A DNA stretch of 64,000 nucleotides from Elmis aenea (Eukaryota > Arthropoda > Insecta > Coleoptera > Elmidae), in the NCBI GenBank assembly GCA_947652605.1, contig OX393577.1, positions 18,169,466 through 18,233,465 on the forward strand, read 5' to 3'. The notes under the pieces were generated by a model that was not told where the DNA came from, made no database searches, and was given only the letters and a program-made list of their open reading frames with translations. The first letter of the stretch is position 1; every line of letters begins with the position of its first letter. Positions 1 to 11,062 of this stretch are shown piece after piece. Made by a program: the position numbers and the translations under genes.

Positions 1-930
1 GAATGCAAGAATATAAAACAATATTGGTGCAACTGTAATATGATCCCATCGTACTCGAGCAACTGCTTATTTTCATTCTCATATCTCTTATGTGTATACA
101 CATTTTTTGTTTTATTATTTTTAGTGCGGAAATAGTCGCAAACAGAACATGACGATCGCAAGCTTTACAATTTTCTGAGACATTAAACATGCAAAGTTGT
201 TCCAACTACTGGCATATTGCAGAAATGCATGGTAATACATGTTTTCTAATTTTAAGAAAAATAAATGTTCAATTTAAGAAAATTAGAAAATAAAAGCATT
301 CGAGTTTTCCTGTTGCGAATGAGAGTTCACGTGAAATTATCTCTAAGAAAACATTTACCAGCGATGGCTGCTACCGACGTCAGAATTCAAAAATATCTAA
401 ATCCGATTACGAAAGACGAATACAGAGGAATAAAATATCTCGAATAACAAAATTGAATTTGTAAAATAGATAAATAAGGATTTTAAAGAAAACTCGCAGC
501 ATCGGGCTGCCTCTTAACTTAAAATAAAATCTCGCTAAAACTAAACCTCAACAAATATAACAGAAAACATTTTCCGCGAATACATAGCTCCACGTAATAA
601 TAACTATTCAAAAGTTTAAGATCACAATTTATGATTAAAAGAAAAGGAAACTTTTCTTTGTAGATATTATAAAAACTGTAAATCAGCTTACCTTAATGAT
701 GTCTAATAACGTCGAATAATAAGAAACAGTGTAGACGAAACGTTATCACCAACCTGAAAAAAAATAGCATTATTAAATTACTCAAAAAAATAATTTGAAG
801 CAAATACGATTTAAAATAAACAATGTTTTAGTTATAAATTACGATTATATTCCAAACACAATGTGTTTTTCTATATTTTCTTTCAATGGGTAACGTACTA
901 ATTTTAAATGTATGATAATTTATTTGATTT
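1..930. other. AT-rich stretch, nothing recognised
   Basis: No transposon protein, terminal repeat or RNA gene is visible on either strand. A 60-codon open frame at 265-447 has no recognisable motif and is probably chance. This could be unique intronic or intergenic DNA. Confidence 0.5.
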
Positions 931-1015
931 CAGTGGTTCTCAACCTGTGACGGGGGTACTAAATATCTGAAAAAGGGCGCGAAGAAATGTTAGGAAAACT
1001 TATTTATGAAACGGG
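931..1015 (+). repeat. hAT-type element end (CAGTGGTTCTCAA)
   Basis: The stretch opens with CAGTGGTTCTCAACCTGTG, the terminal sequence typical of ZBED-type hAT transposons, then a GC-rich subterminal piece (gggggtac, gggcgcgaagaaat). A diverged relative lies at 5,684-5,785, where the cgcgaagaaat and aaaact-atttat-gaaac words recur in the same order. No opposite end and no target duplication was found, so this is a solitary terminus or a truncated copy. Confidence 0.55.
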
Positions 1016-1189
1016 ACGGATTTAAAAACAATTGGAAGACCATTTTTTTAGTCACCGAGGTGACTTTTCAAAAAATGAATAAAAATAATAATGAATAAAT
1101 AGGCATTTTATCATTATGTAATGCGAGGATTCGAATGGTGGCATTTGTCTGTCGATATTCCTTCAAATATTTTAAGACAACTGTCAAAG

Positions 1190-1513
1190 CCTAATAACAC
1201 CAGTGGGTAAACTAACAAACATAACAATGGGACCGGAAGGAGGGGTAACCACCAACCGACGTGCCTTGTGGTTCACATGTGTGTTCCGCTCGCGCAACAG
1301 ACTCCTATAGGGTTATTGACCCCCTCTTGCCTCTTCAGTCGTACAGGGATAGTGGGTAAGGATGTGGATAATCAACGATGGGCAAGGATAGGGTGGAAGT
1401 ACTGCCTTAACTGTAGAGGACCTGAAACCTCTACAATGACAGTCGGCTCTGGGGTTCGAACCCACAACCTCCCGACTGCAAGTTAGGTTGTTAACACAAC
1501 CAGCCATCAAGCT
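1190..1513 (-). repeat. tRNA-derived SINE
   Basis: On the minus strand the sequence opens near 1,513 with a tRNA-like head: TGGCTGGTTGTG, resembling an A box, then GGTTGTGGGTTCGAACCCC at about 1,450-1,470, which contains a perfect polymerase III B box (GGTTCGAACCC). A non-tRNA body follows toward lower coordinates. The head does not fold as a proper cloverleaf, so it is a SINE promoter head and not a tRNA gene. The 3' limit near 1,190 is uncertain because no clear A-rich tail or target duplication was found. Confidence 0.6.
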
Positions 1514-1868
1514 CGGTAATGTACCTACCTATCTTCTTGTCACTGAGCAATGATTCGTTAAAACACTTCACGACATTCTTGCGTGATAACGATGTGGAAT
1601 AAACAGCAACAAATTCTTAGAGGAGTCTACCAGACGCCACGCGAGTGCTGTTGATATAATACGAGTACTAGTGTTGAAAGTTCTAAAAGTGTAAGAAATA
1701 AATGTATTTCATTTGAAATAAAACAAACAAAATCTAAAAAAAAATTTGATTATTCCATATATTTTTGGAACAATTGGGGTTTTTAAAATTTGAGAAAAAT
1801 TGTAATGAGCTCTAAAAGCCAGGCATTTTTGCCCATTTAACCTATTTTGTGACTCTTTTAGTTTTTAA
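1514..1868. other. No recognised feature
   Basis: AT-rich sequence without a coding or repeat signature. The last eight bases (1,861-1,868, gtttttaa) are the left target duplication of the next element. Confidence 0.5.
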
Positions 1869-2227
1869 CAGGGGTCTGGAGTAGTCCAATTTTTTAATTG
1901 CTCCGCTCCAGCTCCGCTCCATGCTCCAAATGTTGTTAACATTTTAAAAAACGGTTTTTTGATAATTATTTTTTTTTAAACGGAGTTTTTATTTTATCGG
2001 ACATGTAGAAGTTAATCAAAAATAACAATATGTGACCCTAACAAACAAATGAAGTTAAATAAATGTTGGGAAAAACAAATTATTGATCTTCAAACGTTGA
2101 AAAAAGAAAAAAAAGTAGTTTTCTTGCAGTGGAGCAATCAAAAGTATTTGTTCCGGACTCCGCTTCTGCTCCGGGCAAAAAGCCATTGCTCCACTGCTCC
2201 GTGCTCCAGCTCCGTTTCAAACCCCTG
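1869..2227. mobile_element. hAT MITE with GGAGC-rich ends
   Basis: A 359-bp non-autonomous element. It starts CAGGGGTCTGGAG and ends with the complement of CAGGGGTTTGAAAC. Flanks gtttttaa (1,861-1,868) and gttattaa (2,228-2,235) match at 7 of 8 positions, the 8-bp duplication made by hAT transposases. Both subterminal regions are packed with GGAGC/GCTCC words (1,897-1,926 and 2,131-2,214) in inverted arrangement, probably transposase binding sites. The middle is AT-rich filler. A spurious 85-codon frame crosses it. Confidence 0.75.
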
Positions 2228-2235
2228 GTTATTAA

Positions 2236-4007
2236 GATTTTTAAATAATGCAAGGCCCTTAAAAAAATATGAACGTAAAAACAAAAAAATTTCGATTTGG
2301 GTTTGATTTTTACTGTGTTCTAGACAGCTAAAGCTAACGTCTTTTAACGTTCTAATGCATTTTTCTGTAAAAAAAATTATATTTAATGGATTGATTTGGT
2401 TTCATTAGTGCAAAAACATAAAAGTAAAGCTTATTTGTATTTAATAAAGCATTTGTTTATAATTAATTAATTGTTAAAATTAATCAAGATATCAAGAAGC
2501 TTTGTTTTAAAATATAAATAAAGTTGCCAATAAAAGTTTGTTGTCAATTATAGTTCTCTTGTAATCAATAAAGTTTGTTTTGCTCTCCTGTCTTCATCCA
2601 CTGCTAAATATATAAAGAACAACAATAACAAACATAATTCATAAAAAATAAAGAGTAATTTGGAATAAAAATTACTTTGAAATCGTACAAATAATTGCCA
2701 TATATTAATCACCAAATTAGCGTGGCGCTAGGGATCATTGTCACCTGTTTTTGATAAATTTGTTGAATAAACAATAATTACGTAATTTTATTCTCCTAGT
2801 TCCTTTACAATAAAGCAAATTGCTTAAACAAAAATAAACGAATAGCAATTTAAGCCTAACATAAACTTAAAAGTATATTTAGGAAGTTTTATTTTGAGAG
2901 TGGTATAAGTAGGTACAAAAAAAAAACAATAAATTTATAGAATCGTGAATAAGTGATAAATTTATTGCAGAGTTCGCTCAAAATTGCCCAATATACACCG
3001 GTTAGTGGTTTTATGGCTATAGAACGCGAGGCTTATAGTTTTTACTTCATATTTGTTAAAAAATTGATCAATTTAAGAACAAATACAACTTGTCTTGTAA
3101 GAAAAACATCACAGAATATAGCGATATATTGTGCATTATTCTCATACTTGAGTCTGTGTTACAGTAAATCATAATTCCTGAAATATGCCAACCTTGTGTG
3201 GCCAACTCATCTTGTAATACATCAATAATACATTTCCATAAATTTTATAACGTCACACGGAAACACACTGATAAAATTGTAGAAAACCCTCCTAAATAAT
3301 TCAAGATATGTTGTCATCGACGGCGAGTTATAAAGTTTGTATCAAAAAGCTCAGTTAAGGTCCCTTGTCGATAGGAGATCAGGGTCCATCTCGAAAGTCC
3401 AAGTAATCTCCCAGAACTGATCTAATAAATCCTTTGATCACTAAAAGAGGGTCAGGACTCTCAAGAAAGAACTAGTGCATTAAGTAATATCGAATGGAAG
3501 GATAACCTACAGTTCGTTGACGAATTCTACACAAAATATTTTGAGGACAGATATTTCAATCAACTCCAGGCTTGATTAAGATACGCAAACGTCTTTATAA
3601 ATCAGCACACACAACCATTTTTCCCGAATTTTGATTTTTCATATGACTAATTAAAATTGCAGTCCATTCTTTAGAAAAAAACTAAATCTATGAACTTTGG
3701 TGACTTGCATTGTGATTTGGATTTCGCTTCATACAAAATTTCACTTTATAACTGTCAACTTAATTAAAGACTACAGGGGAAGAATATTTCAAGTTTATCT
3801 TTAAAAAAACATTTAATAATGACGCCGTATGTTATCACATTCCGTGAAATCGTGTTGGATTATGTCGTTGTGGCTATGAAAACGATTTTAGTATTTAAAA
3901 AACGGCTTCAAAATATGTGTAAACTTAAGAACAGCGGTCCAAGTCAAAGAATTATAAAGAAAACCGATTCAATTTTAACACTGTAAATTATTTGACATTT
4001 TCTGTCT
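2236..4007. other. Long AT-rich stretch, nothing recognised
   Basis: No TIR, transposon protein or RNA gene is apparent. Less AT-rich text at about 3,310-3,480 has no long open frame and no recognisable motif. It could be conserved non-coding sequence, but that cannot be judged from one sequence. Confidence 0.45.
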
Positions 4008-4015
4008 GTTTAAAT

Positions 4016-5648
4016 CAGGGTTGAGCAGATGTAAATCAATTGATTTAAATCAAGAATTAAATCATGATTTAAATCATTGATTACATGAGTACAATAAAAT
4101 ATTTATAATAAAACAAAATTTGATTTTCTCAAATAAAAAAAACATAATAGGTATACAGGGTGTTTCACTTTTCCCTGAGACATTATTGCTCTCTCCGTAA
4201 ATAATGAAAATACAAAGTTGGTAAATGGGACAAAAGTTAGCTAATTAGGAGTGTATTTTAAAAAAGATTTTGTTTTGTTTAAAAGATCCATGGCTTGCGT
4301 GATACAACGAAAAAACCAAAATCGACCAAAATTTTAAAACTCAAATATCTCGGCTATCGTTGCTAATAGATACATAAGAATGCAAAAAAAAAATTGTTTT
4401 GTAGATTTTGTTTGCTTTAAGATGGCGATAGTCAGATTTTTATTCATAAATTACCGTGTGAGATATTTGACTACACAACTTTTTTTTTAAATGGCAGTTG
4501 TAGTAGGTGATGACTTAGATTTAAAGATAATTGTTTCTCTTTACAATGATATAATATTTTATATGTCTATTTTTAAAAATAAGCGAAATAACCTTTAAAA
4601 AATGCAAAATCTTAAGATAAAAATCATGGGCGTTGGCGCGTTGTCGCCGCGTAAACGTCAAAATGAATTACACCCGTCAATTCTATCCAATATAAACATA
4701 AACAAACCATGGTAACCACCAAAATGAATCGTTTAATATTGGAATATTTTTTGGTGCACGCTCACTTATTTTATTCTTACTTAAAGGTTTTACAAGAAAA
4801 ACTAAGGAATAAAAAAAGTGTCTAAATAAATCAAGGTTTCAAAAAATAATTTTTTAATTGCAAAATTTAAACCCGTCAAAAAGTTCTGATAAAAAAAAAC
4901 AACAGGGATCGCACTTTTCAGCCCCCTGTGAAGGTGGGAGATGATTAAAAATATTACTATGGGAAACCTTTTAATAAGTATAAAACATCTATCAAATATC
5001 ATTCTCCTACATTTATCCAAATTTGAGAAATGAAATAAAAACCTGATTTTACCGCTCCCCTTTGGGGGGATGTAACTCAGAAAGGAAACGTCGCAATATT
5101 AAAGGAACACCCTGTATACAGGGTGGCCATAATATACATGTGTTTTACAGGTTACTTTTTATTATAAGAGTTACATGGTCGGTTAAATTAGCAAAAATGG
5201 GCAGAATTTCAAAATAAATTTAATGCCATTTGACATTTCACCGACAACTTTTTTTTAAATATTTTGAAAAAACTAAAAACAAAAGATTTTTTTAATGTTA
5301 AATAATTCAATAGCCACCTACCTATATTAAAATCAAAATGTAAAATGATTCCTGTAGATAATTGTACGTAGAATTAGCAAAAAATATCTAAAAAGTCATG
5401 GCACACTCGGTTTTTGAGATAGAAGCCAAACTTGCTTTTTTTAAATGGCAATCATAGTTGGCTATAGGTTCTTTAAAGAGCTTATTTTATTCTGATTTCA
5501 TTTACTACTTACTTAAAATTTGCCATAAACCAAAATTATTACTAAATTCGATAATATGGTAAATTTGGTTTAAATCAAAAAAATCTGATTTTAATCAAAT
5601 AAATTGATTTTTTTTATTTAAAAAAAAACATTATTTTTATCCACCCTG
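4016..5648. mobile_element. hAT composite element, GATTTAAATC-rich ends
   Basis: The element starts CAGGGTTGAGCAGATG and ends with the complement of CAGGGTGGATAAAAA. It is flanked by a perfect 8-bp duplication, gtttaaat (4,008-4,015 and 5,649-5,656), diagnostic of hAT insertion. The subterminal regions are rich in GATTTAAATC-like words (4,035-4,082 and 5,570-5,612). No transposase frame is present. Most of the interior is another repeat (4,153-5,117) followed by a piece starting TATACAGGGTGGCCATAATA at 5,114, so the MITE was itself a target of later insertions or captured them. Confidence 0.75.
4153..5117. repeat. TATACAGGGTGTTTCAC-family element nested in the hAT
   Basis: It begins tatacagggtgtttcactt near 4,151 and ends aacaccctgtata near 5,117. 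The first about 480 bp match the arm of the palindrome at 41,039-42,131, including the run containing ttctctttacaatgat. The last about 230 bp (4,880-5,110) match, reversed, the arm at 58,490-58,700. This copy is therefore an asymmetric hybrid of two palindrome families sharing similar termini. The open frame at 4,802-5,020 (minus) is chance. Confidence 0.6.
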
Positions 5649-5683
5649 GTTTAAATATTTCAGTTGTTGCTGGTCATTAAGTA

Positions 5684-5785
5684 AGTAGTTTTCAACATGT
5701 GGGGCGTGCCTTCTACGGGGGTGGGGAGCAAATATTTAAAGGGATACGCGAAGAAATAAAAGGGAAAACTATTTATTGAAACAAC
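5684..5785 (+). repeat. Diverged hAT end, relative of 931-1,015
   Basis: The sequence gtagttttcaacatgtgggg followed by a G-rich tract and cgcgaagaaataaaagggaa parallels 931-1,015 word by word. It is a degenerate ZBED-type hAT terminus with no partner end. Confidence 0.45.
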
Positions 5786-6780
5786 AATACCCCAGGTTTG
5801 GTGCCACTGCATAAAGGATACAAAATTTTATTTGTCGTTACTCTTAAGTGTTCTTTAAATAAACAGAGCCTGTAAAGAAGAGATCAGATCAACATTTATT
5901 TTATTCGTTTTACGGGAGTTAAAAACAAACGCCGAATTCCACTGATAATTAGCCTGACTGGGCGATTGTATGGAAACAGTAACGACTTCCCGACTCTCAA
6001 ATCTGGCACATAAAAGTTTATACTGCCAGGTAAATTAGTGTCATGAAGCTTGCTACTACAATTTTATATAGGATTAAATTTGTTGGCTGTTTCCGAGAAC
6101 TGCTATTAAATTCTTTTGATATAATATGAGTGTTATATTGCACAACGCATCTTTTAGTAAATATCAGAGTTATTACATGCAATTTTAGATTTTTTCCGAT
6201 AAAAGACTAATTCGGTAACGAAAAAGGTCAAGAAAATATTTTAGGTAAAAGCTAAAAGAAAAAATGTTGAGATAATCAGAGCTTAAAATCAATTCTTGAA
6301 AAAATTCCTGCCAGTTTTAATAAAACTTCAAGAATGTTATAGGTATATTTTTAGACTTTAAATCCCATTTAGAATGCCAAAATAGCAGGTACAGGTTTAA
6401 TATTTTTTACTTCAGGCAGCAGTGTTTAAAAATTTAAAAGGTATGAAAATGTGAAAACGCCGAAGGCGATCTGATAAAAATAAATCGCTTGACGTCAATA
6501 TTGTAATATAATTAGTGATCTATATGGCAAAGTACCTTCAATTTAAATCAAGTTGTTTAAAAAAATTGAAAATCAAGATTGATTTACAGATAATTTTTTA
6601 ATAATATCTTAGAATAAGGAAATATTTTGAACAATGAGATCAATAATTTTTTGTAGCTTTTTATGAAGTTCTGAAAATATTAACTGTGTTATTAATTTAT
6701 TCTGTAAATATTTGTTAAGAAATTCTTTAAATAAAAATGTACTGTTTCGTGCAACATTATGTCGCTTTACAAATTTAAAT
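5786..6780. other. No recognised feature
   Basis: AT-rich DNA without open frames or repeat signatures that I can name. Confidence 0.45.
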
Positions 6781-7041
6781 GAAGGGTGTTAGGTAAAAAC
6801 AAGGAAAGTAATTTTTAACCGATTTGGAGATAATGAACTAATTGGATATTATAGTTTAAATAAAAATTATTTTTCACCTTTATTGATTAATACTCATTTA
6901 TAATAATATAATTCATAGTAAAAAAAAGTTTTGTTGGTGCAGCACTATGAACAAAAAAAATACTAGACTTTAAAATCTTTAAAATTGAATTGAAAAGATC
7001 CAATAAAAATTGACAATCCTTGTTTTCACCTAACACCCTTC
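6781..7041. mobile_element. Short MITE with 25-bp TIRs
   Basis: A 261-bp element. The left end GAAGGGTGTTAGGTAAAAAC and the complement of the right end GAAGGGTGTTAGGTGAAAAC differ at one base, and the match continues for about five more bases. The flanks share AAAT, a possible 4-bp duplication. The interior is AT-rich and non-coding. The superfamily cannot be assigned with confidence. Confidence 0.7.
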
Positions 7042-7637
7042 AAATGATTGATAGCCCACTACAAAGCAATTAATAAATGTCATTGTAGCAAATTATTGTT
7101 TTGTATCGTCACACCAATTCCAACAATACTGAAAAGGTTATTAAAATTTATATGTAACGTTATTCAATTCTGTATGAATTAATATAAGTGAACAGTAAAC
7201 TTTTTTGTAGTCACCTCACAATTTTAATGTATCAATTTAAATCTTAGCAATTCAAATTCCAATCTATCTACGTTACAAGACTGTTTAAGCAGTAAAGGTA
7301 GATCTAAACTATTAACAAATTTCACAAAATTTATAAATAAAAATCAATATTTACAGACCTTAAACAATGTATAAGTGAAATCTTTCAGGTCATCGACAGA
7401 CAACTTTTTTATCAAATAAACTTATGTCTTTGATGTGATCAAAAAAGAATATTCCAATATTAAATTATCCGAATTCTTGGATAAAAGATAAGCCGCTTAT
7501 GTTAAACAACAGGCCTAAAAGTAAAATTTTTGTAACAAAATTTCTTGGGTCTTATACCTTATTTTGCCACGAAGAAAGTATATTGTTGTACAAAAAGTAA
7601 ATTTAATAAATGTTGTGTGTAATCTTAAACGAATTTA
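7042..7637. other. No recognised feature
   Basis: AT-rich sequence. Its right edge (cgaatttaatt, 7,630-7,640) is the probable target duplication of the LINE that follows. Confidence 0.45.
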
Positions 7638-9790
7638 ATTTTTTTTTTTTTTTTTTATAATTTCAAGTACTTTACAATCTGTTCTTAACTGAACAATAAG
7701 TAAATGTTTTAAACAGGTGAAAGGTAGGTGAAAAGAAAAGAAAAATGTCATGTAGAGAATTCTCCATTGAGTATTCTCTTTACGCTAAGCTAAAATTTTT
7801 AAAAATAGAACATAAAACTGTACAGTGAGTTCGTTTCAAGTAAACCTTGTAGGGAGATCTGCCGGTCTATATCTTTTGAGTCGCCGCACTTCACCGGCAC
7901 TCACTATTAAATTTCTTGCTAGTTTATTTGGATGCACTTCAATTCTGTTTTGATATTTAAGGTAAAGGTTTTTGATTTCTTCATGCACTGAGTTTAATTG
8001 AAGGTCGCGTTGTATTACGAAATTTGGTACATACCTGGGGGCATCAGCAATGATTCGTAAAGCTTTATTTTGGAATCTTTGGATGATTTCAATATTTGAC
8101 GTACTAGCACTTCCCCATAGCTGGATGCCATAGGTCCAAATAGGTTTCAATATGGCTTTGTATATGAGGAGCTTGCTTTCTATAGACAATTGTGATTTTC
8201 GTCCTATCATCCAGTTGAGTTGGTAAAGTTTGATGCCAAGCTGCTTCCTCTTGGCCCATATGTGTTTGCGCCATGTCAGTCTCCTGTCAATGTGCATACC
8301 CAGGTATTTGGCTTCGCATGCCTGAGGAAGTTGACGATTATTTAGTGTTACTGTCGGGCAGGTCTCTCTCCTAAGAGTAAATGTGACATGTGTTGATTTA
8401 GTTTCGTTTGCCTTAACTCGCCATTTTTTCAACCAGGATTGTATTTTGTTTAAGTGATGTTGTAGATTTTTAGAGGCAGTGATAGGATCCACATGGGATG
8501 CCAAGATATCTGTGTCATCCGCAAACGTGGCCACTGTAGTTAGACGAGTGGTTGGCAGATCAGCAGTATATATTAAGTATAGCGTTGGTCCCAACACACT
8601 ACCTTGTGGTACGCCGGAGTTGATAGGGTACAAATTAGTATATTCGTCTTGGTGTTTAACTAAGAAGTGCCTATTTTATATATATTAGGTAGGAATTTAA
8701 GATTTGGTAAAAATGGCATGGAATGTTCTTTTTTAGTTTGTAGCGCAATCCGTCATGCCATACCCTGTCAAAAGCCTGACTAATGTCTAGGAAAGCAGCA
8801 GAGCAATATCTTTTGCCTTCCAGATCATTGTTTATCTTTTTGACCACTCTGTGTACTTGTTCAACCGTAGCGTGCTGATTCCTGAAACCGAATTGGTGAT
8901 TTGGGATGAGTTCTCTTAGCAATGGTTTGAGACGTGTTAGAAAAAGTTTTTCGAAGACCTTGGATAAAATTGGTAGTAGACTGATAGGTCTGTAAGATGT
9001 CACTTCGTGTAACGGTTTCCCTGGTTTAGGCAAGAGAATAATCTGGGCCACTTTCCATTGATTTGGGAAGTATCCTATCCTGAGAACTGCATTAAAGATT
9101 AGTGTAATACATTTTAGGCATTTATCTGTGGCTTCTTTGAGCACTTTTCCGGTTATTAAGTCAAATCCTGGAGCTTTTTTAATGTTAATGTCTTTGGATA
9201 TTGTTTTTTTTATTTCACTCTTTTTAAATTTTTTAATGGGCCTGTCCATCTGAAAGGGTGTCTCCAGAAAATTTAATATGTCATTTTCTTCTTCTTCTGT
9301 TAAGGTTGATGGCAATGGCTTAAAGACATCTGCAAGGTATTGTGCAAATACTGTCGCTTTTTCTGTGCTGTTTTTGGCCCATTTTCCATTTGTATTTTTA
9401 ATAGGTGGGATTGTTAGTTGCGGGCGCTTAATTTTTTTAGTGGCCTTCCACAATGAGTAGTCATTAGCTTCTGTAGCTGTGAGGTTTCCAAGGTATTCCT
9501 GTATTGATTGATTTTTAAGGTCAAGTAGCAACTTTTTAAATTTTTTAATTGACTTGTTAAATTTATTTTTGTCTTCCATTGTTCTGGTTCTCTGCCACCG
9601 TTTGCGGAGTTTTCGCTTTTCGGCTATCATTTGTTTAACTATTACTGGACAATCTTCCTTTATTTGTGTTGTCCTTTGATCCGGAGTCGCCTTCCAAGCT
9701 GCATTTTGGATTGCCTTTGTGAGATGTTCAACTGCATTATCTAGTTCTCTCTCTGTCTGCAGGGGTACACTTAATGAGATCAACTCGTCG
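7638..9790 (-). mobile_element. 5'-truncated Jockey-clade LINE with poly-A tail
   Basis: A minus-strand non-LTR retrotransposon. Its 3' end is an A-tail seen as a T-run at about 7,639-7,657, with a short 3' UTR up to the stop at 7,836. The coding part covers the spacer before the reverse transcriptase, the full reverse transcriptase and the C-terminal region. The endonuclease and any gag-like first frame are missing, the usual 5' truncation. Flanking words cgaatttaatt (left) and cgatttaatt (right, about 9,788-9,797) look like an imperfect target duplication. One single-base deletion near 8,650-8,670 is the main visible damage, so this is one of the younger insertions here. Confidence 0.9.
7836..9783 (-). 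pseudogene. Jockey reverse transcriptase, one frameshift
   Basis: Two minus-strand frames (9,783-8,671 and 8,633-7,836) are pieces of one protein that would copy LINE RNA into DNA at the insertion site. The first has a basic spacer, then reverse transcriptase motifs LLPKPGK, SYRPISLLP, FGFRNQHAT and FLDISQAFDRVWH. The second continues with SGVPQGSVLGP and the catalytic box FADDTD, then a C-terminal tail with KYLGMHID, WTYGIQLWG and IQRFQNKALR, all characteristic of Jockey. One missing A near 8,662 breaks the frame between them and removes about 14 codons from continuity. The upstream APE endonuclease is absent, so the copy cannot act on its own. A diverged second Jockey lies at 49,458-50,572. 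Confidence 0.92.
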
Positions 9791-9906
9791 ATTTAATTCA
9801 ACTAAAGATATTTCGATAATTATATCAACCTAAAAAAATTGTCTATTAGTATTACAGATAGTCAGGGCCGGTTTTAAAATTAGGGGAGACTCTAGGCTAA
9901 AGTAAC

Positions 9907-10195
9907 CAGACATCCCCCATTACGGGGATTGTCCCACATTTAAACATATTGTCCCTCACAAACGTCCCCCAAAATGTCCCTCATTATAATTCAAATAAAA
10001 GTGCACTCTGTGATGAGGTTTCGTATTTAAAACAACAAATCACAGAAGAAAAGGTGCATGATTTGATTAATGCTAATATAGAATCGGATATGAAGTGGGT
10101 GAACTCCAAACATTGTTGAATGTGCATATTCTTTACCTGGTACTAAAGCTACGACCAAAAGTTTTCGTTAACTGATAAATTTTGCTCATCAAAAA
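9907..10195 (+). pseudogene. hAT transposase C-terminal remnant
   Basis: The stretch opens CAGACATCCCCCATTACGGG, similar to hAT ends with CCC/GGG-rich subterminal repeats. At 10,015-10,195 the plus strand reads a relic containing EEKVHDLINANIESDMKW and then AYSLPGTKA, resembling the conserved hAT dimerisation region (usually SLPGTNA-x-VER-x-FS). Stops and frameshifts interrupt it within a few dozen codons. Assignment rests on the SLPGT motif and the terminus only. Confidence 0.5.
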
Positions 10196-10231
10196 AAAAC
10201 TTAATTAAGAATTGAAACACTAAATACAAAA

Positions 10232-10425
10232 CAGGGCTCGAAACCGAAAAAAAATTGGTTAACGGTTAACCGAAATCGAGAACTTTATATACTTATATAT
10301 AACGGTTTTTGTTTAAAAACAGTTTTTTTTTTCGTGAAACCCCGTTTTTCTGTTTAAACCCGTTTTAACTTTTAAGCCGGTTTAAAAATGCGGTTTTTTA
10401 ATCGATTATAAAAAACCGGTTTTTA
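10232..10425. repeat. hAT end rich in AACCGG/AACGGTTAACCG words
   Basis: It opens CAGGGCTCGAAACCGAAAAA and continues with repeated AACCG/CGGTT motifs in both orientations to about 10,425. The same style of terminus (CAGGGCTTCGAACC, read on the minus strand) occurs at 59,237, and a related element with both ends is at 35,224-36,138. No right end with a matching duplication is visible here. Confidence 0.55.
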
Positions 10426-10439
10426 ACATTATCTAGACT

Positions 10440-10945
10440 AGGAATGCTAGTTCTGGTTAGGTCAGCCTTCAACTGCTCCTTCATGGCACGGCACGCGATT
10501 GTCTCTTTGTTGAGATGTGATCAAGCGAGGCACAAATTTTGCTGCAACTCGTTTCATACCCAAATCTTCCGATAAAATTCGCCGATAGGAACTCCACGAC
10601 ACTCCAGTCAATGTCACAAGTTAAATGGTCCGACGACGGTCTTCCAACATGGCTAGACGAATTCGTATCACATTTTCTTCAGTTGGTCAAAGGACGCCCG
10701 GGCCGAGGTTGATCGTCAGTCGACATTTCGCCTTGTTTAAAACGGAAAAACTATTTTTAAACTTGCGAGCAACTTCTTTGTAAGTTGTCTGTAGCATAAC
10801 AATTGTTTCCTTTTTATTTTCCATAGCAGGAAACAAAATGTCACTGCCGCAAGTTCTTGTAAATCGGCCATCACAAAATAGACAGATGCGTTGAAAGAGT
10901 CTTCGAAAAAAATTCACTGAAGCCGAACGCAGCAACACACACCAA
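10440..10945 (-). pseudogene. Mariner-like transposase N-terminal half
   Basis: Minus-strand frames from about 10,940 to 10,440 spell a mariner DNA-binding region. Segments in order include MENKKETIVMLQTTYKEVA, AKCRLTINLGPG, EENVIRIRLAMLEDRR, and ILSEDLGMKRVAAKFVP, which resembles the second helix-turn-helix and linker of SETMAR-like mariners. The catalytic DDE/D region that should follow below 10,440 is absent and is replaced by hAT-related sequence. Frameshifts lie near 10,690 and 10,600. A possible 5' terminus is the ggttatttttgggtcccccc block at about 11,043-11,062. Confidence 0.65.
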
Positions 10946-11062
10946 CGCCAGTAGGCACGCTGATGCAGAAGGGTTTCTAGAATATTCTCCTAGCACGAGA
11001 AGCTCGAACTAAAAGGGGCTCGCCCTTCAGAAAATAATTCCGGTTATTTTTGGGTCCCCCCT

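Noticed and set aside
1447..1513. Possible tRNA gene on the minus strand
   Set aside because: The B box is perfect, but acceptor and D arms do not pair and the sequence runs on into a repeat body, so it is a SINE head.
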